Assembly (NCBI GenBank): GCA_019321725.1
Contig: CM033121.1
Coordinates: 558,001 to 622,000, forward strand
Reading direction: 5' to 3'
DNA length: 64,000 bases
Source: Paulownia fortunei
Lineage: Eukaryota; Streptophyta; Magnoliopsida; Lamiales; Paulowniaceae
Shown here: positions 12,870 through 25,400 of the stretch, in pieces
How the letters are laid out: every line of letters begins with the position of its first letter
How positions within the stretch are numbered: position 1 is the first letter of the stretch
The notes under the pieces: generated by a model
The model's database searches: none
Told to the model about the DNA's origin: nothing
What the model saw: only the letters and a program-made list of their open reading frames with translations
Program-made: the position numbers and the translations under genes

Positions 12870-14543
12870 CTATGAGGCCACAGCAAGGTGGATGTCTCCT
12901 TCATTGATCGGCAAGAATCCAACTCGCTTCTGCAAGACAAGAAATAAAGTAAATAAGGTCGATTTTTTATTTATTTATAATTAAACTCAAATAATAAATT
13001 TTAATTTCAAAAGCCCTCGTTTTTTCCGTCGTTTCCATGTACTTTTTATCCTCAATGAGTAGCCCAGCATTCAATGAAGGTCAAAAATGGTTGCCTAATC
13101 GGTTAAATGTTATTTAAAAAAAAAAAAAAAAGGTAATAATTCATTATTATCGTGGAGACTTTTGGGTTGATGGAACCCATCACACATTCTCTATCCTTAT
13201 GTCATCTTTTTGGCTGTTGTCTAGCTTTATTTGACTATATGTTAATATCTCAACAAGCTTTAGGCATCCTTTACAGATTGCAACTAAAGAATCCACTATG
13301 GAGACATTTCCAATCAATTGAAAGGAAAATGGTTGTCAAAACTCTTTAAAGATGCCTATCTCTTTTATCATGAACCTGAAATTTGACAAGAATAAAAATC
13401 AAAGTGTCTTCCTCAAGTTAGAAAAGCTAAGGTCATTGGGTTTGAGGTGATCTTTCAGAATCATAACCAGGGCAAATTTTAATGTTATAGAAATGCCTAA
13501 GCAATAGATAATTCCAGTATAAGTAACCATGAATCTTTCATGGTCTAAACTTTAAAACAATCCAAATTTAATGAACAAGTTTGAATTAGCTTTTATTCTC
13601 CAGAAATCTGAAACTGTCAAAATTGTTAGAATTTCTTGGCTTTATTGTTAAAGAAAATGGAAAAGGAACAAACAGTTTTCAAATATATGTTATACTTCTA
13701 TACACGTATGAACTTATTGTTTGACAATTATTACCTATTTTTTTAGTTTTATTCTAAAATTTCATAGTCCAACAATATCTTCATGATTTAGGTGTATGAA
13801 TTTTTTTTAAAGGAAACGCACATGAAATGAAATGTCAAGCCCCCTAAACATGCCATGAAAAAAGGAGAAATGTCTGAAGAAAATCAATAAAAAAAACTAA
13901 CCCAAAAAAAAATAAAAAATAAAAAAACTAACCTCGCGGGATTTGATGCCTCGTTTAACCACTCCATGATCACCATTCCAATGCACGTTCTGCCCCGCCG
14001 CTTCGCCGCCGTTTGTGACGGCGCTGTTGGCCATACAAAGGCTGACAATTTTCTCCGCCACCTCAGCTCCATCCTTGCTCTCCGCCATCAACCTCTCCAC
14101 CTCCGCCTTCGGCAGCCTCATCCTCACTCTCACTCCACCTTCACTGCCGCCATTTTCCGAAATCCCCTTCTTCTCCTCCTCCAGCGCCATGCTCGGCGGC
14201 TTCATGATTGACAAATCCGAAGCCGATCGCCGCGCCAGCATCAGGCTCTCGAGCCTGTCCTTGGCGCTCATTTGAATTCCAGATCGCACCCTCCTCGCGC
14301 CCTTCTCTTCGGGAATTTGGGCAGTTCGACGAGGAAATAGAGCCGCTTCGGCTTCAGCTCCTGCTGCGGCTCCAACGGCTTGGCTCGTACCCCGTAATGC
14401 TTCACCGCCTCCGACTCCAACAAAACATGACCCGGATGGCATTCCACCACCGACCCGGCCCGAACAGGAGTCTTTAGCTTGAAAGTTTCTCCATTAATTT
14501 TCATCACTTTTGCACTCTTATTTCCTCCCAAAGTGTTCCCCAT
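12870..14543 (-). CDS. PADRE/DUF4228-domain protein (2 exons, apparent 1-nt frameshift)
   Basis: DUF4228/PADRE proteins are small plant proteins whose transcripts often respond to pathogen or abiotic stress; their biochemistry is unknown. Exon 1 is 13933-14543 and exon 2 is 12870-12929, joined across a GT-AG intron at phase 0. The N-terminus MGNTLGG is typical and carries Gly2, a possible N-myristoylation site. KRLYFLVELPKFP leads into EEKGARRVRSGIQMSAKDR and the SASDLS stretch, all family hallmarks. Exon 2 supplies the usual C-terminus KRVGFLPINEGDIHLAVAS. The two halves of exon 1 are in different frames: exon 1 is 611 nt where 612 is needed, with the break beside 14310-14313. With one base restored, about 223 residues are expected. 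A sequencing error or a recent null allele could both explain this. Confidence 0.85.
12930..13932 (-). other. PADRE gene intron (1,003 bp)
   Basis: The intron is bounded by GAG|GTTAGT at 13933/13932 and TTGCAG|AAG at 12930/12929. It is AT-rich with A-runs at about 13117 and 13890-13925. Short open frames inside it (for example 13152-13349) show no domain and are not supported. Confidence 0.7.
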
Positions 14544-17148
14544 TTGTATTAGAGTTTTGGCTTCTTTTCTTGAATGTTTTTTTGCAGCAAAGGCTTTAAA
14601 TGAGAACAATTATGTAATGGGGTTTGAGAGATGGAAATTGGCAAGGTTTTATGGGTAGGTTGGGAGGTGGTTATTTGTTAGGGGTTATGGGTATATGAAG
14701 TACATGGGGTCAAAAAAAGAGTGCACATTTTGAAAATTGGGAGCCCCTTTGACAAAGATTAAGAAGATTGCGACCCTTTCACTATCCAAAATCTATAAAA
14801 TTTGAGAAATTTATTTTGTGTGCTATATATTTGGTCAGTTTTTAACTTAGATTGCAATGCTCGTATGCATGCTAACAACCATAATATCGAATTTACATAT
14901 ATATTATATATTTTTTAATTTGTGATAGTAATAGAACAAGTTCAAAATGAAAAATACAATATTATTGGTTTAGATTCGAATTTCGTAGGAAGTGATAAAA
15001 CAAGCATGTAATTGATTGGCAATAAAATCAAGTTTTCAAATTGTGGGTATAAGACTATTATGAGAACAATAACATCTCAATCTCAATAGAAAATTTTGCA
15101 CTAAGTTGGGAACAATAATGATATATTTCTTCAACTAATAATTTCTTCAAAAAAGAGCCCCGTGACTGTGGTAGACATGATTACACACAGTCTTTCTTAA
15201 CTGGTTATTCCTTGTTCAATGAAAGTGACTTACGTTAATCACGGTGTGGATCCAAGAATGCTTAAGAGATTCCATTCATGTTGCATGTGGGGCATTTGAC
15301 TTAGCATCCATACCCTGTTTTAAGGTGAGAAAATTAATTATGAAAATTTCATCAGAGATACGTAACTCTTAAGAGGCCACGAAAAGTATGCAAACACCAT
15401 CAAACAACGAAAGAACTTTAAGGGGTTGGTCGAATTGTAGAGACACGACCATACAACGCATGATTTGCGCTCATAAATTTGAATCTCAATTTTATCAATT
15501 TTTTTAGACCAAACATCAAGAATTTGCTTTTGAACCCTTGTTTTGGGGATGGTTAGCCATTGATCAGAGTGGTTAAATTATTAACGAAATAATGTAGTTA
15601 GGAACCTTAATGAAATAAATTATAAAAATGAGAAATAAAAATAAGATAGAAAGTTAAAAATGAGGGACTAATAAATAATTTTATCAAAAACAAAGACAAA
15701 GAAAAGAGAGAATTATTGAATCGAAGACATTTATCTCTGACAAAATGGGAAGTTCCTAACACTACTAGGGGTTTTGGTGTTTATCCATTTGGAAATTTGA
15801 CTAGGACTTACCCTTGAATGTCCATTTTGATGTTCGGCTCATCATCAGTTCATAAATGCCTCTCTTTTTTTTTTTTTTCTTTCTAGACATTACAAAAAGA
15901 AAAATTGCCGACTACAAATAAATAATAAGCAATAAAGATTAATATTGAAACTGATACTTTGAATTTTATTAAGCGAAACAAGGGGTTCCATGTGCTGCTG
16001 CCCATACTCTTTGGGAAAAGTGACTTCGTCGTGAAACTAAAGCTGGACTCTTTTATTTTGAAATCTCAGCCCTCATTTTCTGAAGTTGAACAAACCTACA
16101 TTTCCTGCTGACAATTAGGTGGGATTTGGCATGACAAAAATGAGTTGGGAATAAAATTCACATTCCAAAATTTCAATCCCAAACTTTTGTTTACTACCTT
16201 AGAAAATTCCACATTCCCAAAATTAATATGAAATTAGTCCCCAAATGAGGTTAGTGAATCCTCAATTCTTGCAAATGAGCTAAAATTTTATTTTCCTATG
16301 CATCCAAATTGAGTTTAAAATAAGGGGGCTAGTCCGGTGCATACCTTTAACAAGGACGTATAGCAATCTTTAGTAAATTCTAGTCCATTCCAACTGAGTT
16401 GGGAATAAAATTCGACATTCTTAATATCAGGCACACAAGAATACATGTTTTCTTGTACATTGTCATTCCTAATATTAGACATACAATATAAATATTCTTG
16501 CCCATTTTAGTTGAGGGGCGCACGTGCTATTTCTTCACATCCATCAATTCATAAAGGACTAAAAGTAGATATACTTGCATGCTCTTATCTACTTGGATTT
16601 GTGGGTTACATTTTTATTATTTGTTTTCTTCTTTGGCAGCATACATTTTTGACAAGATGAACGAAGGAAAGCCCTCCTCGAGTCATCATGACGTGGAATT
16701 GATTTTTGAATTAGAATAACGAGTTCAGACTTCAGATTAAAGATTCCAAAACCAGTACATTCTTGCCACAGACCAAATTCGGGTTAGAATTTCCCTTCCA
16801 AAAACATCATGTGCAGCAAAAATGAAACTTGAATATAGAAAAGTTCTTTCTGAGGGAATGAAATATAAATGAGTTTCATTACATCAATGCTCAAGACATC
16901 CCATCTCCATAGAGACTTGATTCATTGTTGTTTCTGCCGAGTATCAAAGAAGTAATAAGTCTTTGTAGTCACGGATTACAGAATAAATATGTCAAATTTT
17001 TGTCATACTCAAGAATGAAGTAAATAAATACAATGAACGCCATGAGAATTTCTTTGTTACTCATGCTTCGGTCCTCAATTTTGCACACTGTAAAATTCGT
17101 GTAATATTAACTGTCAGATAGAAGTTCCAAGGAGCAAACAACTACTAA
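14544..17148. other. Intergenic between the PADRE and PUB genes
   Basis: No gene can be supported. The PADRE promoter lies immediately above 14543. About 15421-15530 contains weak tRNA-like A-box and B-box resemblances, so a decayed SINE is possible. A region at 16100-16500 repeats GGGAATAAAATTC-type strings and looks like old element debris. The PUB 3' UTR probably occupies about 16860-17148. Confidence 0.4.
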
Positions 17149-20100
17149 TCAGACCTGTTGAGATTTACGAATTTGTTCCAACAATGATGTAGCCTTCCTC
17201 TTAGCTCTCTCTGTCCCCGTTTGGGCAAGTTCTGAAAGAGGTATTACTGCACCAAGTCTACTTAGACAAGCAAGATTGACGTTGTCTCTTTTGCTCAAGG
17301 AAAGTAAAATGGCAGCTGCATTCTCTTTGTTACGAGGCAAACCTGTCCGCAGAAGATCTATCAAGACAGGTATCGTGCTGGCTTTCACGATGGCCAACTT
17401 TGCCTCTTGGTGGCTAGCAAGAACTGAAAGAATGGTCAGAGCTTCATCAACCATACAACTGTTTGAATCAGTAAGCATCTTCAAAAGTGCAGTAATAATG
17501 CCGGCCCTAACAGCCCTTCCCTTGTTTCCCTGATAAATGCACAGATTGAATAATGCTGTTGCAGCATCTTTCTTCCCTCTGGAGCTTCCATTTTGAAGTA
17601 AATCCACCAAAGCAGGTATTGCCCCAGATGCGCCAATTATAATTTTGTTTTCATCTGCAAGGGACAAGCTAAAGAGGGTTGCTGCAGCATTCTCTTTTGC
17701 TTCCGTGCTGCCAGCTCTGAGGACTTGAACAATAGAAGGAATTGCATTGGCAAGCATAATGAGTCCCTTGTTATTGTCGTAGATGGAAAGATTGAGAATA
17801 GAAGTTACTGCATTGTTTTGAATTTGACCATCATCAGACGTCAACAGATTAACTAGGATTGGAATAGCACCTGCTTCTGCAAGCAAGATTCTATTGTCTG
17901 TACTTCTTTTGGAAAGCGACCGGATTTCAGCCACTGCAGCCCTACATTCCTCAACAGACCTGCTTGAGAGTTTACGAACAAGTGCTTCAATGGCTGCTAT
18001 ATCCCCCGTGACATCACGAAATGATCCATCACTCTTTTTTATCCTTCCTTTCATTAGTGCCGTTGGCTGCTCTATTTTATGTTTCACACACCACTGAGAT
18101 ATCAAACTTCTCAAAACATAATTTGGAGTAAGAGTGAGATGCTGAAGCTTCTGCTGAGTTTTTGGGCATGTTGTGTTGCCACAGTCTATCCATCTCTGTA
18201 TATAAGATCTCTCATAAGTCTGAAAGAGTGAAAGCAAAGTACATTAGAAGCAATATACATTGAGGCAGATCATTTTAACCTTCTTCATCTAAGACTCTTT
18301 GGGTGCAATATGAACAAAACTGTGGAAAGCAATTTGTAATGTGAATCTTACCTGCCCCGTGGCCACAATAACTGGATCCCTCATAAGTTCAAGGGATATA
18401 GGGCAACGGAAATCATCAGGTATTACAAGAGAATCTGGCTTCTTGTTCTCCTCTAGACTTTTGCAGGATGAGCTATTGATCCTCCCACTATCAGAATCCT
18501 TTGAGATACTGACCTCAGATGATGTGGATGAGTTCCATTGATTTTCTTTGTTCCGAACCTCATCTGAAGCATGATCTACCGAGCCACAGCCTTCTGCCAG
18601 ACCTTCCAATTTTGAGTTAACTCCATGATCAATATTGCCAATATTTTCTACATGTAGACTTCCAATTAACCTGTTGCTTGGCTGAAATGGATCAATCTCT
18701 TTGTCCAAAGGCTGAGACAATGCCCTATGTAATAAGCTTGAATTTAGGGGCCCACCATATCTTTCAGTGGCCCGTCTCAACTGCGCCCTGACTAATTCAA
18801 CCTGGCGAAGGGATTATGTCAAATATGAATTCAGTCCAAATATCAAAAAGATGCTGAAAACTAACCTGTTCTTGTACTTCTTCTGATATATCAAAATCAT
18901 CATAAGGTAAGTCAGCCAGTGCTTTCTCCAATTTCCACGTTACACATTGAAATTGAAAGAAAATTTTCTTTGTGGCCGCATCCTTGAACCCAGAAAAAAA
19001 AGAGGGTAAACTTAAGAAAAGGCAGAGTTCACATTCTTCAAGAAAAGATCATCNNNNNNNNNNNNNNNNNNNNNNNNNNNNNNNNNNNNNNNNNNNNNNN
19101 NNNNNNNNNNNNNNNNNNNNNNNNNNNNNNNNNNNNNNNNNNNNNNNNNNNNNGTATTACTGCACCAAGTCTACTTAGACAAGCAAGATTGACGTTGTCT
19201 CTTTTGCTCAAGGAAAGTAAAATGGCAGCTGCATTCTCTTTGTTACGAGGCAAACCTGTCCGCAGAAGATCTATCAAGACAGGTATCGTGCTGGCTTTCA
19301 CGATGGCCAACTTTGCCTCTTGGTGGCTAGCAAGAACTGAAAGAATGGTCAGAGCTTCATCAACCATACAACTGTTTGAATCAGTAAGCATCTTCAAAAG
19401 TGCAGTAATAATGCCGGCCCTAACAGCCCTTCCCTTGTTTCCCTGATAAATGCACAGATTGAATAATGCTGTTGCAGCATCTTTCTTCCCTCTGGAGCTT
19501 CCATTTTGAAGTAAATCCACCAAAGCAGGTATTGCCCCAGATGCGCCAATTATAATTTTGTTTTCATCTGCAAGGGACAAGCTAAAGAGGGTTGCTGCAG
19601 CATTCTCTTTTGCTTCCGTGCTGCCAGCTCTGAGGACTTGAACAATAGAAGGAATTGCATTGGCAAGCATAATGAGTCCCTTGTTATTGTCGTAGATGGA
19701 AAGATTGAGAATAGAAGTTACTGCATTGTTTTGAATTTGACCATCATCAGACGTCAACAGATTAACTAGGATTGGAATAGCACCTGCTTCTGCAAGCAAG
19801 ATTCTATTGTCTGTACTTCTTTTGGAAAGCGACCGGATTTCAGCCACTGCAGCCCTACATTCCTCAACAGACCTGCTTGAGAGTTTACGAACAAGTGCTT
19901 CAATGGCTGCTATATCCCCCGTGACATCACGAAATGATCCATCACTCTTTTTTATCCTTCCTTTCATTAGTGCCGTTGGCTGCTCTATTTTATGTTTCAC
20001 ACACCACTGAGATATCAAACTTCTCAAAACATAATTTGGAGTAAGAGTGAGATGCTGAAGCTTCTGCTGAGTTTTTGGGCATGTTGTGTTGCCACAGTCT

Positions 20101-22497
20101 ATCCATCTCTGTATATAAGATCTCTCATAAGTCTGAAAGAGTGAAAGCAAAGTACATTAGAAGCAATATACATTGAGGCAGATCATTTTAACCTTCTTCA
20201 TCTAAGACTCTTTGGGTGCAATATGAACAAAACTGTGGAAAGCAATTTGTAATGTGAATCTTACCTGCCCCGTGGCCACAATAACTGGATCCCTCATAAG
20301 TTCAAGGGATATAGGGCAACGGAAATCATCAGGTATTACAAGAGAATCTGGCTTCTTGTTCTCCTCTAGACTTTTGCAGGATGAGCTATTGATCCTCCCA
20401 CTATCAGAATCCTTTGAGATACTGACCTCAGATGATGTGGATGAGTTCCATTGATTTTCTTTGTTCCGAACCTCATCTGAAGCATGATCTACCGAGCCAC
20501 AGCCTTCTGCCAGACCTTCCAATTTTGAGTTAACTCCATGATCAATATTGCCAATATTTTCTACATGTAGACTTCCAATTAACCTGTTGCTTGGCTGAAA
20601 TGGATCAATCTCTTTGTCCAAAGGCTGAGACAATGCCCTATGTAATAAGCTTGAATTTAGGGGCCCACCATATCTTTCAGTGGCCCGTCTCAACTGCGCC
20701 CTGACTAATTCAACCTGGCGAAGGGATTATGTCAAATATGAATTCAGTCCAAATATCAAAAAGATGCTGAAAACTAACCTGTTCTTGTACTTCTTCTGAT
20801 ATATCAAAATCATCATAAGGTAAGTCAGCCAGTGCTTTCTCCAATTTCCACGTTACACATTGAAATTGAAAGAAAATTTTCTTTGTGGCCGCATCCTTGA
20901 ACCCAGAAAAAAAGAGGGTAAACTTAAGAAAAGGCAGAGTTCACATTCTTCAAGAAAAGATCATCCAAAACGTCTTTTCAAATTGCTGAGATGATTAGCA
21001 TATCAAAAAATTAAATAACAATTAAAAGGAACATATTCAATGTATATCCAGCACTATTAATAGGGTCACGTTGAATGATGGCCATGCAACAATGATGACT
21101 GATTATGTTCGTGCAAAACAAATCTTTGATCTCCCTGCTCTTTGTAAGGTCAACAGTATTAAACGGACTCAGAATTTCTCTATAGTGCCTTTAATTGAAA
21201 GATAATTGTGCTTAATTTCTGTATCCAAGAAAATTGTGTTCCCAAAGGTAACACTCAGTTCATTCACTAACAAACAAGGCAATGGCAATACTTTGTGTGG
21301 ATGACTATTAGTATGAATGACTAGATGAACTGCATCAATCATGGAAGACAAGCAATGTGGTGCATGTACATCAAGCAAAGCTTTTATTCTTCTAGCCAGA
21401 GATATGACAGAAGGATTGCACAAATCTGGATATAACCAGACGTTTGAAGGTACCAAACAAGCGCATATCTAACCTATTATAGCTAAGGAAACCATTGCAA
21501 TCGCACATGCTAACATGTCCATGTCAACTTAATAAAAAACAATACCTCAAGCTATATATTTTATCTTGCCAATTAAGACACCAAATAATGGAAACCTAAT
21601 GTTTTTCTGATTTTTATCAAATGCACGGGAACTCTCTCTGGGGTGGGGGGGGGGGGGGGGGGAGGTTGCCACCCCCAATTAAGAATTCTGAAACCACATC
21701 CTTAAACAAATCTCCATCTGAAAAATCATCCACCCACACATACACACAAACGCATAGATAGATCTCAAATCAGTTCTACAAACAAACAAAGTATTTCATC
21801 TTCATTTCCAAAACTCGAAAAAATCAACTAGCAGCAGTGCAGCAGCTACGGGTACCCATCAACCAACAAAGATTGAACTATCAACAGTTCCAAAATTCCA
21901 GATCGGATCAAAGCAGCAGAAACCAGCCAACAAACACATTACTACATATCAACAATCTTGATCACAGAATCAAACAAAAAAGTCAACATTAAACCCACTC
22001 TGCAAAATCATAAGAATCAATCAAGCTCACAACACAACAAAATCACATTCAGCTTATCTACAAAATGCAACATACGCTACAAAAATTCAATCCACATACA
22101 AATAAAAACTCAAGTAACATAAATGATTTGCACAGAAGAAAAAGAAAATAAAACATGTGCATTGTCATAACATACTTACAGAAGAAAACTTGGAATTGTC
22201 AAAATTGTTAGCAGCAAAAACGAGTCTTTTTGCAGCCTGGAGAGCTAGAGTTAGATCAGCAAAACAAGAAATGGAGAAAGAAGAAGAGCCCACTTCACAA
22301 TTTACTTGAATTTTCTTGGAGTCCCTGATCTCTTCAAGCAAATGCGCTAAAAGTGAGACTCTTCTCGCCAAGTCCGTACAGTCTTTCTTGAAAAAACCCG
22401 AGAAACCGGCGCCGGAGATCCGAACGACGTCGCGGACAAGGCGGAGGGGCGCACTGGTGACGCCTCCGCCCGTCACCGTAGTGTCGTCGCCGGCCAT
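17149..22497 (-). CDS. PUB11: U-box/ARM-repeat E3 ubiquitin ligase, PUB10/PUB11 type (composite across a misassembly)
   Basis: PUB10/PUB11-class ligases pass ubiquitin from an E2 to substrates bound by the UND or ARM domains and act in stress and hormone signalling. Exons: 22180-22497 (UND start, MAGDDTTV), 20779-20895 (FQFQCVTWKLEKAL), 20265-20714, and a last exon whose full copy is 17149-18219. Together these give about 651 residues. The U-box spans about residues 271-345 (IPDDFRCPISLELMRDPV, TYERSYIQRWIDCGN). ARM repeats fill the rest (NAVTSILNLSIYDNNKG, ENAAATLFSLSLADENK). The copy of the last exon joined to exons 1-3 is cut at 19154 by the N gap. An intact version with a stop lies beyond the gap at 17149, so I read this as one real gene. 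PUB10 and PUB11 cannot be told apart here. Confidence 0.9.
17241..19053. repeat. Duplicated block, copy 1 (contains PUB exons 2-4)
   Basis: This 1,813-nt block recurs at 19154-20965 with a constant offset of 1,913. It contains second copies of PUB exon 2 (18866-18982), exon 3 (18352-18801) and nearly all of exon 4. Translated exons and introns read the same in both copies. The only difference I found is A8 versus A7 in the run near 18994-19001 and its counterpart. The block abuts the N run exactly. Confidence 0.95.
19054..19153. other. Assembly gap of 100 N
   Basis: Exactly 100 N separate the two near-identical blocks. A round-number gap flanked on both sides by the same sequence is the usual mark of a scaffold join whose contig ends overlap but were not merged. 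Confidence 0.97.
19154..20965. repeat. Duplicated block, copy 2 (contains PUB exons 2-3 and truncated exon 4)
   Basis: This is the partner of 17241-19053. It is contiguous with PUB exon 1 and intron 1 upstream. Its exon 4 (start at 20132) runs into the gap at 19154 before the stop codon is reached, so it cannot encode a complete ligase alone. Confidence 0.95.
20896..22179 (-). other. PUB intron 1
   Basis: The intron runs from TCT|GTAAGT at 22180/22179 to TTCAAG|GAT at 20896/20895. It contains a long run of about 22 G (near 21640-21662, plus strand). An open frame at 21169-21456 shows no domain and is not called. The phase is 0 on both sides. Confidence 0.75.
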
Positions 22498-25400
22498 TTG
22501 AGCGGAAAGAGTGACAAGGGAGTTTCTGTATGCGTTTCTTACAACCACAATGCGGTCGACATTGCTGTAATGGGACAACAAAAATGTGGGCTTATAAGGT
22601 TTGATGTTATACAGTATTACAGTTGGCAAATTTTCTTAATCAATATAACAATAGTAATATTATAAAAAAATGGTAAAATTAAATAAATACATACACGACA
22701 TACCCTGGTGCAATACGTTAATTGATAGTCCAATCCCAGTAAAAAAATAAAATGTTCTTAATTTTTTTCCTTTTATATATATAATAATACTAAATGTAGA
22801 GATATCAATTAATGAAATAAAAGAGAGAATAAATACCAAAAAAAAAAAAAAGAAATAACCTTTCAATAGTCTAGTTTTTTAACTTTAATATGAAAAATGT
22901 AATGTATAGTACCAAATTTGATGGCTCAAGTTCAACACCAATATGATTTTATATTGCCAACAACTAACATGTAAAGATTCATTCAGCCTTGAAATTTATT
23001 AAAATTAGGTCAGATTGTCATGTATATTCTATGATAGAAGAATTTATTGTCACTTCATCATTATGAATAGATGTGAATTATTGCTTAAATTAGGTGATGT
23101 GATTTAAAAATATGGAATCATAGCATAGAAATGAATGAGTTATTTGTAAAATGTTATATATTATGCCTTCGAAATACATAAGAAATGATGCAAAATAATT
23201 TATGAAATTAGCGAGTTTCTCCTGGAGTTGTACAATTATACCTTCATTATGCATTAAAAAATAAAAAATGTATATAAAAATTCGAAGATTTTTATGCTAA
23301 ACACTAGAAGAATGGCTATGCTAATCTATAGCTTACATTGCACCTTAAGAGGTAAGTAATTTATGATTTATGTTCAAGAACCTTCAAGTTTTAAAATTAC
23401 ATATAATTTCGTGCTAAATTAGAAAAAAAAAAAAGAAAAAAGAGGGTGCTCTCTAAATTTTAATGTCGATTGCATTATATAAGAAATTTCAAAAAATTAT
23501 AATGATTTACATAAAAAAAAAGAATTTAAATCTCCGAAGATAATATAGTTACTCATAACCTTATCTAAGTTTTTAAAATGCTCATAATAAATATGAACCA
23601 ATCTGAGGGCTAATATGAAAACAAATAATGCATCCACCAAATTTTTAGTTATTACTTATGTCATTCACTTTAGCAAAAACAAATTAATAGTTAAAAAATA
23701 TTTACCCAGCGATTGTGGCATTGTAAATATTTTTCTTTTTTTTTTTTTTTTTTCTTTTTTCAAATATTAGATTAAATACAAGTCATAATTGCAGGATATT
23801 TCCTTGTTTATAACCCAATTAGCCATGAATGTAAAAATAAAAATAAAATGGATAAAATAAAGCAGGAAAAAGGGAAAAAGAATTTTGAGAGAGAGAGAGA
23901 CAGAGAGAGGCTAGATTCTAGGGCCAAGTAAGGAAAAGTGGTAAATGTTGGGTAGAAACAAACAAAAGAGTACAGTTGCAAACAGAATATTGTGAATGGG
24001 TTGTGCACTGGCTTCTCCTATACTGGGTGTAACATGCTATACTATCGATTTACCAAAGAAATATCATTCTATAATACTATTAAAAGTGTGAATTATTTTG
24101 GAGGTTTTTTTGAAAATTTTGATCCATTCTTTTGACATATTTAAGGATAATTAGGTAATCTGATATTTGTTTAATTTTTATTTATCTAAATAAAATAATT
24201 TATATTGTTGATCTTAATAAACTCAACATTCGAGATTTGGTTGTCATCAAAATTTTCACAAACTTTTAAAATTTTCTTAGAATTGATAAATTTGAACTTA
24301 TTTGTTTTATTGATTAATTGAAATTTCAAAAGCATGAACAATAATTTACATCAGGGATATCAATCAATTTATTTGTTTGATTGATTGGTTTGAAATTGGA
24401 ATTTCAAAAGCATGAACAATAATATGTAATGATGATATAAATTAATGTATTTGTTTGATTTGTTGTATGCAATTTCAAAAGTATGAATAATATAATAATA
24501 AATTTTATTAGTAAATTAATTTTAAGTTCTTATTGTGCCTTAAATAATTAAAAACACAATTATATATCGAAATATATTTTAGTAATGTGGTCTATATTCA
24601 ATAACAAGATCTTTAAATTATCTAATAAATTATTTATATAAATTTTAATATAATCTAATGATAAAAAATACACATATATTGACATTATTGAAAAATTATA
24701 TATAGTATATTTAATGGCTTTTTTAATATCAAAATAGTTAAGATTTTATTAAAAGTTAGAGAAAAAATTATTTAGTATTCAAATTTTGCCATTTATGTCA
24801 ATATGACACACAAATTTGTTGATGTTGTAATTAGTACTTGAATTTAACAATAAATATAAATTTAGTATATATTGGAAAGGCTCAATCAAATTCTTCATGT
24901 ATAACTTTTTATAATGATGGATATATACTTTCAAACCCTAATTTTTTTTTATATACATTCAAACAAATCCTATCAGTGTGGTAATATAAAAAAACAAATT
25001 AAGTAACAATAAATAATCATAACAATAAAAAATATTCAAAGTTATATATTAAAGTTACAATACACCTAGACAGAAGCAATAACTTTAAAATTAAAATTTA
25101 TAATATGAGGTTTTTAAACTCAATTTTGAAAGCTGAGATTTAAAATAAGAGTAGACAAATAAAAAAATATTTATTTTACTTTTATTGGATTTTCTTTCAA
25201 GGCTTTTTTTAATTAAGCCAAAAAGATTAAAATCCAAAAATAAAAATAAAAAATTGAAACAATAGAAAGACTAAAAAAAATTGTTTGCATCAGAAATATC
25301 ATATTAACCTGAGTAAATTTTAATATAACTTTTAATAATTAAAACTTAAATGCCGTAGCATACATTTTAGTTTTAGAATTATTATTATTTCTTCAATTAT

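Noticed and set aside
14015..14477. Plus-strand open frames opposite the PADRE gene
   Set aside because: Shadows of the GC-rich exon 1; the minus strand carries the family motifs.
15421..15530. tRNA gene or intact SINE
   Set aside because: Only weak A-box and B-box likeness, no cloverleaf pairing that I could build, and no tail or target-site duplication.
17149..20150. Two tandem PUB genes
   Set aside because: Introns as well as exons match almost perfectly and the copies meet at a 100-N gap; neither copy is complete alone.
21169..21456. Nested gene in PUB intron 1
   Set aside because: The 95-codon frame has no family resemblance and no promoter signal; chance open frame.
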